NCBI GenBank assembly: GCA_016744455.1
Contig: JADGEI010000004.1
Coordinates: 116,562-180,561, forward strand
Direction of reading: 5' to 3'
Origin: Alcanivoracaceae bacterium
GTDB lineage: Bacteria; Pseudomonadota; Gammaproteobacteria; Xanthomonadales; Marinicellaceae
DNA length: 64,000 nucleotides
Part shown: one piece after another, positions 36,846 to 46,258 of the stretch
Layout: the number at the start of each line of letters is the position of its first letter
Position numbering within the stretch: the stretch's first letter is position 1
Position numbers and translations under genes: made by a program
The notes under the pieces: generated by a model
What the model was told of the DNA's origin: nothing
The model's database searches: none
The model's input: only the letters and a program-made list of their open reading frames with translations

Positions 36846-37718
36846 TTATTTAAAAGTTGAAATAAACTCATCTAGTGCATTTGAAATATCTAAATCGCTA
36901 AGAGCCATATCTATGGTTGCTTGAATATACCCTAATTTATGACCACAATCATACCTTTTGCCATCTAATGTTGCGGCATAGAGGTTATTGGGTTTTTCAA
37001 GAAATCGTGCGAGTGCATCAGTGAGTTGAATCTCACCACTTTTATCGCATTTAGTCTGCTCTAAAAAGGCAAATACATCTGGTGATAAAACGTATCTCCC
37101 TATAACACCGAGGTTACTCGGGGCATATTCAATGGCTGGTTTTTCAACTATGGTATTGATAGCAGCTACATCATTTGTTGACTCTACATCGACTATCCCA
37201 TACTGAGAAACTCTGTTATCAGGAACTGTTTCTACAGATATGACGCTAGCATGTTTTTCTATAGCAGCATTAATTAATTGTTTAGTCACATTGACTTTAG
37301 ATGTATTGGGTTTTATAAAGTCATCGGCTAAAATTACAGAGAAAAATTCATCATTAATTAATTCCTTAGCTTGTAATACAGCATGTCCTAAGCCTAAAGG
37401 TTCACCCTGTGGTACAAAGACACGAGCCACTTCAACAGGGATTGTATTTAACTTTTCAATTAAATGATGTTTACCATTTTTTTTAAACTTCTCTACTAAA
37501 AAAGGCATAGGGTCAAAGTGATCACTAATGGCATGTTTGCTGGCACTAGTGATGAATATTAATGTTGTAATTCCTGCCTCAATTGCTTCTTCAACTGCAT
37601 ATTGAATTAATGGCTTATCAATTATAGGAAGCATTTCTTTCGGTATTGATTTTGTGGCAGGTAAAAAACGTGTCCCCATTCCGCCCACAGGAAAGACTGC
37701 TTTAGTTATTTTTTTCAT
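36846..37718 (-). CDS. galU: UTP--glucose-1-phosphate uridylyltransferase
   Basis: 290 residues. It makes UDP-glucose from glucose-1-phosphate and UTP. The nucleotide motif VFPVGGMGTRFLPATKSIPK (8-27) and DKPLIQYAVEEA are classic GalU, as are ILADDFI and VEKP. The ATG overlaps the stop of the WbpM-like gene (ATGA). It is the last gene of the polysaccharide operon and supplies its sugar nucleotide. Confidence 0.95.
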   Translation of the reverse strand: MKKITKAVFPVGGMGTRFLPATKSIPKEMLPIIDKPLIQYAVEEAIEAGITTLIFITSASKHAISDHFDPMPFLVEKFKKNGKHHLIEKLNTIPVEVARVFVPQGEPLGLGHAVLQAKELINDEFFSVILADDFIKPNTSKVNVTKQLINAAIEKHASVISVETVPDNRVSQYGIVDVESTNDVAAINTIVEKPAIEYAPSNLGVIGRYVLSPDVFAFLEQTKCDKSGEIQLTDALARFLEKPNNLYAATLDGKRYDCGHKLGYIQATIDMALSDLDISNALDEFISTFK

Positions 37719-39571
37719 AGGTTTTTAGGCTTTTCAACTATACTTAAATTTGCTTGATGAACAAACTCTGGAACCAACTTTTTAATTGATTTTGTCAGCT
37801 CAGAATCATTAAAATTAATGGCTTGTGTTATTGCTTGAGACAGGTGCTTTTCAAAACGTTGTAAGTCCTTATAGTTTGCAGCTATATGGTAGATTTTCTT
37901 ATGGCTAGTGTGCTTTAACTCTTCAACATCATAGTAAAGCTGTTCGTGCATTTTTTCGCCAGCTCTTAAGCCTGAAATGACTATTTCAATATCTTTTCCT
38001 GGTATTTTTCCTGATAGGCTTATCATACGATTAGCTAAGCTCAAAATACTTATTGGCTTACCCATATCCAATACATGGATATCTCCTTTCGATCCCAAAA
38101 CCATTGATTGGACAATCAACTGACAAGCTTCTTTTATTGTCATAAAATAACGTGTCATTTCCTTATGAGTTACAGTAACGGGTCCACCTTTAGCAATTTG
38201 TTGTTTAAATAGTGGAACTACACTGCCTGCTGATCCCAAAACATTGCCAAATCTAACGATAATATAATCTGTATCTGATTGACTATTTTTGAGTTGACAA
38301 TAAGTTTCCGCTATGCGTTTTGTAGCGCCCATAATGCTGTATGGGTTGACTGCTTTATCGGTTGAAACTAAGATCATTTTCTCAACATTAAATTGGTCAC
38401 AAACATCAACAACGTTTTTAGTACCTACAACATTATTTAAAAATCCCTCACAAGGCATTTTTTCTAATAATGGTACATGCTTATAGGCTGCAGCATGGAA
38501 AACAATATCGGGCTTAACTTTTGAAAATATTTGGAACAAATGCGCTTTGTCAGTTACATTAACCAATAAACTTTTTATGATTAGTTCATTATTATTATCA
38601 TTTAACTCCCTATCAATTTGGTACAGGTTAAATTCTGAATGATCTAATATTGATAAACTTTTTAGCTCCAATTTAGCTAGTTGCCTTGCTAATTCTGAAC
38701 CAATTGAACCGCCGCCACCTGTAATCAATACAGATTTTCCTTGAACTTTCTTAGCGACATTTTTCCAATCAATTGAGACTTTTTCTCTACCTAACAAATC
38801 ATTAATTGTGACTGGCAACAACTTTGATAGTTCAAAGGCTGATTCTGTAATTTTATCTAAATTGGGCAATGTTAATAATTTGCATTGTGTTGACATACTG
38901 TTATCAACAATAATTTTCATTTGCCCAGTTGAGATATCTTGCTGCGTAATGATAATGGCTTGGATATCTTGTTTTTTACAAATAGCTTCTATTGCATTAA
39001 GATTACCTAAAACTTGGATACCTCTAAGATTGGTGCTTTTAAATCGAGCATTGTCGTCAACAATTCCACAAATAGCATATAACCCCGAAGATTGAGCATT
39101 ACGTATAAACATATCTGCTAAACGACCTGCACCAACAAGTAATATTCTTTGTTTTTCATGAATTAATGAATTTGATTTTGTGTCTTTAAATACTCGATAA
39201 GTAAGACGAGGAACACCTAGAAATGTAATTAAAAGAAAAGGATACAATATAAGTGCAGTTCGAGATATGCCTTCAGCTCGGAAAAACAAAAACAATACAA
39301 ACCCAATAATCAAGGTACCGGTGAATGCCGACTTAGAAATATTAATTAAATCTGGAACGCTAGCAAATCGCCATAATCCACGATAAAGATTAAAATAATA
39401 AGCCACAATAGCTTGGATAGATATTACTATGGCAAATTCCACATTAAACCAACTTAATTCTGGAGCATCTTGCCATACACTGTAACGTATAGCATAACTA
39501 ATCATCCATGCAAGCCAAGTCATGAATAAATCATGCAGCAATACAGCGGTTCTTGGATGGAATAAAGTCAT
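37715..39571 (-). CDS. WbpM/CapD-type membrane nucleoside-diphosphate-sugar 4,6-dehydratase
   Basis: 618 residues. Four N-terminal membrane helices (about 8-125) precede a first Rossmann-like region (VGAGRLADMF, 146-155) and the catalytic domain with TGGGGSIGSELARQ (284-297). The active-site segment STDKAVNPYSIMGATKR (403-419) has Met414 in place of the usual Tyr, with Lys418. That is the S-M-K pattern of WbpM/PglF/CapD UDP-GlcNAc 4,6-dehydratases. These make 4-keto-6-deoxy sugars for O-antigen or glycan synthesis. It follows the WecA/WbpL-type gene by nine bases. Confidence 0.92.
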   Translation of the reverse strand: MTLFHPRTAVLLHDLFMTWLAWMISYAIRYSVWQDAPELSWFNVEFAIVISIQAIVAYYFNLYRGLWRFASVPDLINISKSAFTGTLIIGFVLFLFFRAEGISRTALILYPFLLITFLGVPRLTYRVFKDTKSNSLIHEKQRILLVGAGRLADMFIRNAQSSGLYAICGIVDDNARFKSTNLRGIQVLGNLNAIEAICKKQDIQAIIITQQDISTGQMKIIVDNSMSTQCKLLTLPNLDKITESAFELSKLLPVTINDLLGREKVSIDWKNVAKKVQGKSVLITGGGGSIGSELARQLAKLELKSLSILDHSEFNLYQIDRELNDNNNELIIKSLLVNVTDKAHLFQIFSKVKPDIVFHAAAYKHVPLLEKMPCEGFLNNVVGTKNVVDVCDQFNVEKMILVSTDKAVNPYSIMGATKRIAETYCQLKNSQSDTDYIIVRFGNVLGSAGSVVPLFKQQIAKGGPVTVTHKEMTRYFMTIKEACQLIVQSMVLGSKGDIHVLDMGKPISILSLANRMISLSGKIPGKDIEIVISGLRAGEKMHEQLYYDVEELKHTSHKKIYHIAANYKDLQRFEKHLSQAITQAINFNDSELTKSIKKLVPEFVHQANLSIVEKPKNL

Positions 39572-39580
39572 GTGAATATT

Positions 39581-40588
39581 TTACTGATGAAAGTGTTTAA
39601 ATCTTGTTTTATGGTGAATTTTAAACCAAAAAAGACTCAAAATAGTTGTTTCTATCAATAATATCACTATTCTCAGAAGGCTATTGACTTGATTGAATTG
39701 TAAAATGATGGTTAAAGAGACCAAAATTAAAGTAATACTAGCATAGAGCAATGAGATTTTAGCATGTGAATGCCCTTGTTGTATTAGTACCTGAAAAACA
39801 TGTAGGTTATGTGCTTGTGTAATATTATGTTTATATTTCAATCGGGTAAATAAAGTTAAGGTAGCATCTACGATAAAGACCAAATGAAAAGAGATAACCA
39901 AAATTTCATCAAAAACACCCTTTTTAATACCATACAATGCAAACGCAGCTAGGATAAAAGCAACACTTAGGCTTCCGGCATCACCCATAAACATTTTTGC
40001 AACAGGAAAATTAAATAATAAAAAGGCGAATAAACAAAATAATATCAGTATGATATACGAGTATACCAACACCCATGATAAATTATTATTCATATACAGT
40101 AAAGCATAACCCATAAGTGTTAACATCGCATGTAAAGTGGCCATGCCATCTGCACCATCCATAAAATTATACAAATTTAACCACCAAATAAGGCCCAGCA
40201 TATAAATACATAATAAAACACTACTGGTTTCAGTTTCATAAAAAACGGCATAAATAAAATACAAACTAATGGCAAATAGTAACACAAACCGGAGTTTGGC
40301 TGAAATAGGTTTAAAATCATCATAACCACCTATCACCATAAGAGAAAGAAGAATCAATGCCATGATTCTAGAACTTATAGGCTCACTAAATGGCATGAAA
40401 AACAAAAATATAACAATAGGAAAGATAAACACTAAACCTGCAGCTGTTGGCTTAACTACGGTGTGTAATTTACGAGTTTCGTTAGGTTTATCAAACCAAT
40501 GAAGTTTGTGGCTTAATTTTAAATACAGAAACAACATACAAACAGTGATTAGAAAAATCAAAAATTGATAACTCACAACTCCCAACAT
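39581..40588 (-). CDS. WecA/WbpL-type polyprenyl-phosphate sugar-1-phosphate transferase
   Basis: 335 residues, about ten membrane helices. Family motifs are GGYDD (87-91), NFMDGADGMA (141-150; usually DGIDG, here DGADG) and KMFMGDAGS (198-206). It should attach a HexNAc-1-phosphate to undecaprenyl phosphate as the first step of a surface polysaccharide. It begins one base after the lapB stop and precedes the WbpM-like dehydratase, the same partnership as WbpL/WbpM in Pseudomonas. Confidence 0.9.
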   Translation of the reverse strand: MLGVVSYQFLIFLITVCMLFLYLKLSHKLHWFDKPNETRKLHTVVKPTAAGLVFIFPIVIFLFFMPFSEPISSRIMALILLSLMVIGGYDDFKPISAKLRFVLLFAISLYFIYAVFYETETSSVLLCIYMLGLIWWLNLYNFMDGADGMATLHAMLTLMGYALLYMNNNLSWVLVYSYIILILFCLFAFLLFNFPVAKMFMGDAGSLSVAFILAAFALYGIKKGVFDEILVISFHLVFIVDATLTLFTRLKYKHNITQAHNLHVFQVLIQQGHSHAKISLLYASITLILVSLTIILQFNQVNSLLRIVILLIETTILSLFWFKIHHKTRFKHFHQ

Positions 40589-40589
40589 A

Positions 40590-41768
40590 TTATTCTGTTT
40601 CTAATCCATAAATTGGTTTAACGGTTCCCCATGATTTACAACTAGGGCACTGCCAATGCATGTTCTTGGCACCAAACCCACATTTCCTGCAGCGATGATT
40701 AGGTTTTTTATCCAATAAATTTTTTACCAATTGCTCGAGAACCAAAAATTTTGTAGCTTCTTTAATATTGCTCGTAGATTTTTCTAAGTTCAGCTTAATT
40801 AATAAGTCTAAACCTCTTACAGAAGGTTTTTTAATGAGTTGCCCTTCAACAAATTTTTCTGCTTGTGTTATCCCTTCAGTGTTTTTATAAATCCTCGCCA
40901 AAACTAATACAGGAGCAACACCTTGATAAGATTGAATAAATTCCAGTAAGAATTGTTTGAAATCTTCGCACTTATTAATTTTTTTATAACAAAGAGACAT
41001 CTCTTCTAAATATTCTGAAGCAAAAACATCATCAAATACTAAGGACTGATGGTACGATTCAATCGCTTTTTTCCAACGACCAGATTTTTTAAACTCTCGT
41101 GCTTCAATTAACTTAGCTCGAACACATTTTGGATTTATTTTAAATGCAGCCTCTAAATAATTTTGTGCTTTTTTTGAATCCTTCTCATGAAGGGAGTTTT
41201 CAGCTAGTTCACAATTAAAATGAGCAATTTCATTTGTCATATTTCTTTTTGAGACCACTTCATATCTGGTTGCTGCTTTAATGGCTTCAGACCAATCTTG
41301 TTCTTGCTGATATACTTCACAGAGAGAAAACAAAGCTTCAGGCGTATAGGCTTCCAATTCAACCAACTCTGTAAACAACACTTCTGCCCTATCAAGTAAA
41401 CCTGCACTCATGTAATCTTTACCCATTGCCAATAACGCTTTGGTTCGATAGTTTTCAGGTAAATTGGGCTTAGAAATCAAAGATTGATGCAGTTTAATTG
41501 CTTTATCAACCTCCCCTTTTCTTCTGTAAAGATTCCCTAAGGCAAGTTGAGGTTCAAATGTTTCGGATGAGGTTTTTGCTAATTCTATAAACACATCAAT
41601 TGCGCGTTCAGAATCATCATTAAGAAGATAGTTTAACCCTTTGAAATAACTATGGTTAAGCATTTCAAGTCTTTTAAGGTTTTTTCTTTCTATCTTGAAT
41701 TTATTAAGATTTATACCAATCATTATTCCAACAAGTGCTGCTAGAATGAAACCAACGCTCTCAATCAT
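40590..41768 (-). CDS. lapB: LapB (YciM), LPS assembly/regulation TPR protein
   Basis: 392 residues. An N-terminal helix (about 5-22), TPR repeats (LALGNLYRRKGEVDKAIKLH, LLAMGKDYMSAGLLDRAEVL and others) and a C-terminal rubredoxin-like zinc site CRKC...CPSC (C360, C363, C374, C377). LapB controls LpxC degradation by FtsH and so LPS amount. It overlaps lapA by eight bases and is followed directly by polysaccharide genes, placing LPS quantity control and O-chain initiation in one operon. Confidence 0.93.
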   Translation of the reverse strand: MIESVGFILAALVGIMIGINLNKFKIERKNLKRLEMLNHSYFKGLNYLLNDDSERAIDVFIELAKTSSETFEPQLALGNLYRRKGEVDKAIKLHQSLISKPNLPENYRTKALLAMGKDYMSAGLLDRAEVLFTELVELEAYTPEALFSLCEVYQQEQDWSEAIKAATRYEVVSKRNMTNEIAHFNCELAENSLHEKDSKKAQNYLEAAFKINPKCVRAKLIEAREFKKSGRWKKAIESYHQSLVFDDVFASEYLEEMSLCYKKINKCEDFKQFLLEFIQSYQGVAPVLVLARIYKNTEGITQAEKFVEGQLIKKPSVRGLDLLIKLNLEKSTSNIKEATKFLVLEQLVKNLLDKKPNHRCRKCGFGAKNMHWQCPSCKSWGTVKPIYGLETE

Positions 41769-42051
41769 CAGATTTTTCTAATCTTGCTAGAGATTGCATT
41801 TGTTGATTTTTTCTACTCAATTGCCTTATCTGTGATTTTAATGGCATGTAAAAACTAAACAATGCCATAAATAAACCGATTAACAACCCAATAAATAGAG
41901 TGGAGATTACAACAAAACCGAGAGATAAATCGAATTGAAAGAAATATAAATTTAGTTTAACAATTTCTGTATTAAAACCACTAATCGTAATAGCTAATCC
42001 AATAACTGCAATAGCAGCAAAAAATAATATAAGGCGTTTAAAAAGCAACAT
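41761..42051 (-). CDS. lapA: LapA family inner-membrane protein
   Basis: 96 residues with two membrane helices (about 8-25 and 44-68) and a short coiled tail containing KSQIRQLSRKNQQMQSL. It is the partner of LapB in LPS assembly. LapA and LapB genes overlap by eight bases. In many relatives ihfB and rpsA lie upstream; they are not here. Confidence 0.85.
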   Translation of the reverse strand: MLLFKRLILFFAAIAVIGLAITISGFNTEIVKLNLYFFQFDLSLGFVVISTLFIGLLIGLFMALFSFYMPLKSQIRQLSRKNQQMQSLARLEKSDD

Positions 42052-42163
42052 TGTTATAAAGAATTTAAAATAAAATTCATTATAACAAATTAAGGTTAGT
42101 TTGCCTATCCATAATAAAATCCCAATTGAGTTATTTATACTAGTATAGTTGAATAGTGAAAAT

Positions 42164-42349
42164 TTATATTTTTACCATAAATTCAATACGATTATGCCAA
42201 AAATCAAATAGGAAAAAATGCTTATAACCTGGTGTAGGTTGGTTTGCTATTAATTTAACACCCTTTTCAATCAAATATTCTTTAACTTGATCTAAGTTTT
42301 TAACTTCAAAAACTGTACATCTAGACTTCATGTGCTTCAGCTCCTTCAT
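42164..42349 (-). CDS. Truncated VOC/glyoxalase-like protein (C-terminal half only), possible pseudogene
   Basis: 61 residues. CTVFEVKNLDQVKEYLIEKG and PGYKHFFLFDFWHNRIEFM match the second half of a small VOC (glyoxalase/bleomycin-resistance) domain. The first half, including the first metal ligand, is missing: the upstream DNA is the end of pruA, 14 bases away. AAGGAG lies nine bases before an internal ATG (the seventh codon), so a short product could still be made. I read it as a remnant left after a deletion joined it to pruA. Confidence 0.5.
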   Translation of the reverse strand: MKELKHMKSRCTVFEVKNLDQVKEYLIEKGVKLIANQPTPGYKHFFLFDFWHNRIEFMVKI

Positions 42350-42363
42350 GGTAATAAAATATT

Positions 42364-43992
42364 CTAGCCTAAAAAAGGATACCTATAATCATTTGGAGGC
42401 ACAAAAGTTTCCTTAACTGTCCTCGGTGACATCCAACGATACAAATTTAAAGCGCTTCCTGCTTTGTCATTGGTTCCCGATGCACGTCCACCGCCAAAAG
42501 GTTGTTGCCCGACTACTGCGCCAGTTGGTTTGTCATTGATATAGAAGTTTCCAGCAGCAAAACGCAGTTTATCTGCCATGTGATTAATGACATACCTATC
42601 TTGTGCTAATATTGCACCAGTTAAGGCATAAGGCGAGCCTTTATCACAGATATCTAAAGTTTCATCAAGTTTGTTATCATCATAAATATAAATGGTTAAA
42701 ACTGGGCCAAAAATCTCTTCGACCATGGTTTTGAAGTTTGGGTTTGTAGTCAAAATTACAGTTGGTTCGATAAAATAACCAACTGTTTTATCGCATTTAC
42801 CACCCATGATAACTTCTGCATCATCAGCATTTCGAGCAAAATCAATATAATCAAAAATTTTATCGAATGAACGCTCATCAATTACTGCATTAATAAAATT
42901 GCTAAAATCTCGTGTTGTGCCCATTTTGAAACTAGCCAAATCTTTTGCTAAAAACAAATTTATCGCATCCCATTGAGATGCAGGTAAATATGCTCTACTA
43001 GCAGCAGAACACTTTTGCCCTTGATATTCAAAAGCACCACGCGCCAAGGCAGTTGCAACCACTTTAGCATCTGCAGAGTTATGTGCGAAGACAAAATCTT
43101 TACCACCAGTCTCTCCAACCATTCGTGGGTAAGTTCTATACCTGTCTATATTGCTACCAACTTCTTTGTATATATGTTGAAACGTTCCTGTTGAACCAGT
43201 GAAATGAACACCAGATAATTCAGGTCGTGGCAAAAGTACACGACCAGCATCTGGACCATCTGCTGCAACCATATTAATAACACCATCTGGAAGCCCTGCT
43301 AGTTTAAATATTTCCATAATAATATGTGCAGACAACATTTGTGTTCCTGATGGTTTCCAAACCACCGTGTTTCCACACATTGCAGGAGTTGCTGGTAAGT
43401 TTCCTGCAATTGCAGTGAAATTAAATGGAGTTATTGCTAACACAAATCCTTCAAGTGGTCGCCAATCTAGTTGATTCCAAACACCTTCTGAAGAAATGGG
43501 TTGTTGGCTCATTATTTCTTGATAATAACTAGCGTTGAAGCGTAAAAAGTCAATGAATTCACATGCAGCATCAATTTCTGCTTGGAAACAGTTTTTTGAT
43601 TGGCCAAGCATGGTTGCTGCATTTATAGTATTTCGATAAGGGCCTGCAACTAAATCTGCGGCTTTTAAGAATATTGCTACTCGTGACTGCCATGGCATTT
43701 CGCGCCATTTTTCTTGAGCAGCAATCGCAGCATCCGCAGCTTGGTTTAATTCTTTTTCACCTGCAAGATAGGAAATACCTAATACATGTTGATGATTATG
43801 TGGCATGACTACATTTTCGGTTTTATCGGTAAATACCTCTTGCCCATTAATCACACAAGGGATTTCATGCTTGATTGCTGCCATTTTATCCCACTGTGCA
43901 GCTAAAGAAATAGCTTCGCTTGAGTTTGGTGCATACTGTTTAATCGGCTCGTTAATCGGAGCAGGAACATTTGGAATATGTGAACTTTTCAT
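42364..43992 (-). CDS. pruA: L-glutamate gamma-semialdehyde (1-pyrroline-5-carboxylate) dehydrogenase
   Basis: 542 residues, the length of the stand-alone ALDH4-type enzyme rather than the fused PutA. It oxidises the product of proline oxidation to glutamate with NAD. Catalytic residues are E294 in VGETGGKD and C328 in GQKCSAASR, and ITPFNFTAIAGNLP is the family signature. AGGTAA precedes the ATG. No proline dehydrogenase (putA/PRODH) gene is beside it in the window. Confidence 0.93.
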   Translation of the reverse strand: MKSSHIPNVPAPINEPIKQYAPNSSEAISLAAQWDKMAAIKHEIPCVINGQEVFTDKTENVVMPHNHQHVLGISYLAGEKELNQAADAAIAAQEKWREMPWQSRVAIFLKAADLVAGPYRNTINAATMLGQSKNCFQAEIDAACEFIDFLRFNASYYQEIMSQQPISSEGVWNQLDWRPLEGFVLAITPFNFTAIAGNLPATPAMCGNTVVWKPSGTQMLSAHIIMEIFKLAGLPDGVINMVAADGPDAGRVLLPRPELSGVHFTGSTGTFQHIYKEVGSNIDRYRTYPRMVGETGGKDFVFAHNSADAKVVATALARGAFEYQGQKCSAASRAYLPASQWDAINLFLAKDLASFKMGTTRDFSNFINAVIDERSFDKIFDYIDFARNADDAEVIMGGKCDKTVGYFIEPTVILTTNPNFKTMVEEIFGPVLTIYIYDDNKLDETLDICDKGSPYALTGAILAQDRYVINHMADKLRFAAGNFYINDKPTGAVVGQQPFGGGRASGTNDKAGSALNLYRWMSPRTVKETFVPPNDYRYPFLG

Positions 43993-44156
43993 TTATATTA
44001 CCTATTGAATTTTTAGTAACGCAAAGTATTTTAATTTTTTGTATTAATCGAGAGCTTTGCATAACTCTCTAATCGTTATTTGGTGGTTATTTTAGTTATC
44101 CTTGGCATTTTGTGCAAGGAGTATTTGTAGAGTGAACCTCTTGATCTAGAAATGCT

Positions 44157-46067
44157 TTAGTAACAACTAACAAACCTTCTATTCTCACCAGTACCTATAT
44201 AATATCCAACATTCGCATCAACTCTATCACCTGGCCTATAGTTTTTTGTTAGCAGTTTACAAGCATTTTCCCCATTAATTTTATGGGTCAAACTGCGTTG
44301 CTGATCTTTCCAACTAGTCGTTCTTTTAGTAGTTTGTGCCACTTGATTTTGAGCAACACCATCATGCCTGTCTAGAATTGTTTGTGATGCTTCATGCCCC
44401 AAAGAAGCTGCTTTTCTGTACCAAACCAATGCCATACTATCCGACTTTGTTAAAGAACCTAATCCTTGTGAATAAAAAGTTGCCAATATAAAGATACCAT
44501 CAGCATTATTTTGTTCAGCAGATTTTATTATCCATTTTATGGCTGTTTCCTGATTCTTATTAACACCCATACCACTTGTGTACATTACTCCCAATTCATA
44601 TTGAGCAATAGAATTACCCGCTTGAGCCATACGTTCATACAAATAAGAAGCCACTTTAAATTGCCCTAAGTTTTTTTGAGCCTGTATGATTGAAAGTTTA
44701 GTTGCGTCTAATTTATCATCAAAGCCATGCTGTAAAACTTCAGTAATTTTTGTTGCTTGACGATCATTAGAAATCAAAACTTTTAAAGATTGAGCTTTCG
44801 CTATGGCATTTTCTCTCTTGTTTCCAATTTTTTTATACAATTCATAGGCTTTTAATGGTGATTTTTCTACTCCTGTTCCATTTTCATACATTCCTGCCAG
44901 AAGCATCATGGCTTCATAGTTATACAATTTTTCTGCTTTTTTAAAATGTTTACTGGCATCAATATAATTGCCAATTCTATAGTCTTTCTTGCCTATTTTC
45001 ATCAATAGTTCGTTATAACTTTCTTTGGCATAATCAACACCCTTTTCATAAGCCTTACCAAGCCATTCCAACTCCATTTTTTCTGATTTTTCAACACCTT
45101 TCCCAAACCGATACATCATAGCTAACTCGTAATGGGCAAATGCATTATCTTGTGCTATGGCTTTATGAAACCAATATAATGCTTTTTTATAAGATTTCTT
45201 CGGCGCACCGTTTTGACCATTTAAATAAGCCCTTCCGAGTAAAATTTGAGATTCTACATACCCTAAATTTGCAGACTGGGTATATAGATCAAAAGATTTA
45301 GCATGTGCTTTATAATAAAGATCAGCTGGTATATTGTTAGCACTTATATTACTACTTTCTTGTTCGAAAGCAGCCTTTGCCTGTAACCACAAATCTCCAC
45401 CAGGGAGCTGTGTTTTTAATAAATATTTTTTTAACTCTTTTAAACGTTTTTCCTTCTTCATACGCACATAGTGACTTGTATCAGCATCAACAGATTGTTG
45501 GAGAAACTTTACTGCTTTTTTAATATCTTTAGGTACTCCTTTACCTAATACATAAAGTTCCGCCAAATTTTCTGCCGCACTGACGTTTCCTTGTTCGGCT
45601 GCAAGTTGATAATAATAAGCTGCCTTTTCATAAGATTGATTGAAACCACTACCAGATTCATATTTATAACCTATTAGTTTTTGTGATTTAACCTCACCAT
45701 TATCAGCTGCTTTTAGATACCACTCGTTTGCCTTTACCTTAGATTTACTGACACCCTTTCCTTTGGCATAAGCTTTAGCCAAATAATATTGTCCATACTT
45801 GTTACCAGAAGCAGCAGATTTTGCATACCATGAAAAGGCTTTCTTGTCTGATTGTGACACCTTCAATCCCGCTGAATACATATATCCTATGACATATTGA
45901 GCTTTGCTATTTCCTTTCTTTGCTAAAGGTTTAAGCCTTTTTAAAGCCAGTTTATAGTTGCCTGAATCAAATGCTTTTGAGCCTTCTTCTAAAGGTTCTG
46001 CAAATGAAGGTTGAATTGTCAAGCTGACAACTACAAAATACAGTAATGTTTTACTTATGGTATTCAT
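44157..46067 (-). CDS. Exported Sel1-repeat (tetratricopeptide-like) protein
   Basis: 636 residues with a signal peptide (about 1-23, ending SFA before EPLEEG). About twelve Sel1-like repeats run through most of the protein, for example AQYVIGYMYSAGLKVSQSD, GQYYLAKAYAKGKGVSKSK and AQYELGVMYTSGMGVNKNQ. A degenerate middle stretch falls around 215-260. The end (about 595-636) is a separate small module with two cysteines. Sel1 proteins scaffold protein complexes in the periplasm or envelope; no partner is obvious here. It is monocistronic, between two hairpins. Confidence 0.85.
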   Translation of the reverse strand: MNTISKTLLYFVVVSLTIQPSFAEPLEEGSKAFDSGNYKLALKRLKPLAKKGNSKAQYVIGYMYSAGLKVSQSDKKAFSWYAKSAASGNKYGQYYLAKAYAKGKGVSKSKVKANEWYLKAADNGEVKSQKLIGYKYESGSGFNQSYEKAAYYYQLAAEQGNVSAAENLAELYVLGKGVPKDIKKAVKFLQQSVDADTSHYVRMKKEKRLKELKKYLLKTQLPGGDLWLQAKAAFEQESSNISANNIPADLYYKAHAKSFDLYTQSANLGYVESQILLGRAYLNGQNGAPKKSYKKALYWFHKAIAQDNAFAHYELAMMYRFGKGVEKSEKMELEWLGKAYEKGVDYAKESYNELLMKIGKKDYRIGNYIDASKHFKKAEKLYNYEAMMLLAGMYENGTGVEKSPLKAYELYKKIGNKRENAIAKAQSLKVLISNDRQATKITEVLQHGFDDKLDATKLSIIQAQKNLGQFKVASYLYERMAQAGNSIAQYELGVMYTSGMGVNKNQETAIKWIIKSAEQNNADGIFILATFYSQGLGSLTKSDSMALVWYRKAASLGHEASQTILDRHDGVAQNQVAQTTKRTTSWKDQQRSLTHKINGENACKLLTKNYRPGDRVDANVGYYIGTGENRRFVSCY

Positions 46068-46179
46068 TTAATTATGACTCTATGTTTTTAATCTTTAAAA
46101 TTTATTAATTTGGAACTTTGCATCGCTTATTAAATAGTGCAAAAAAATTCAAAGTATATTATAAAGATTTATCAACTTG

Positions 46180-46207
46180 AATAAACCCCCAAACTTTGGG
46201 GTTTATT
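46180..46207 (-). terminator. Terminator after the serine hydrolase gene
   Basis: AATAAACCCC and GGGGTTTATT pair perfectly over ten bases around an eight-base loop, 52 bases past the stop of the serine hydrolase on the minus strand. It is symmetrical and could work in both directions. Confidence 0.75.
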
Positions 46208-46258
46208 AAAATTTAATAATCAACAACTGAGTATTTATGGATTGGGCTGTGTATTGAC

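Noticed and set aside
44050..44075. Match of AGCTTTGCATAACTCT to part of the left repeat at 9696
   Set aside because: Similarity is limited to about 16 bases with a one-base difference and does not extend, so a third repeat copy is not supported.
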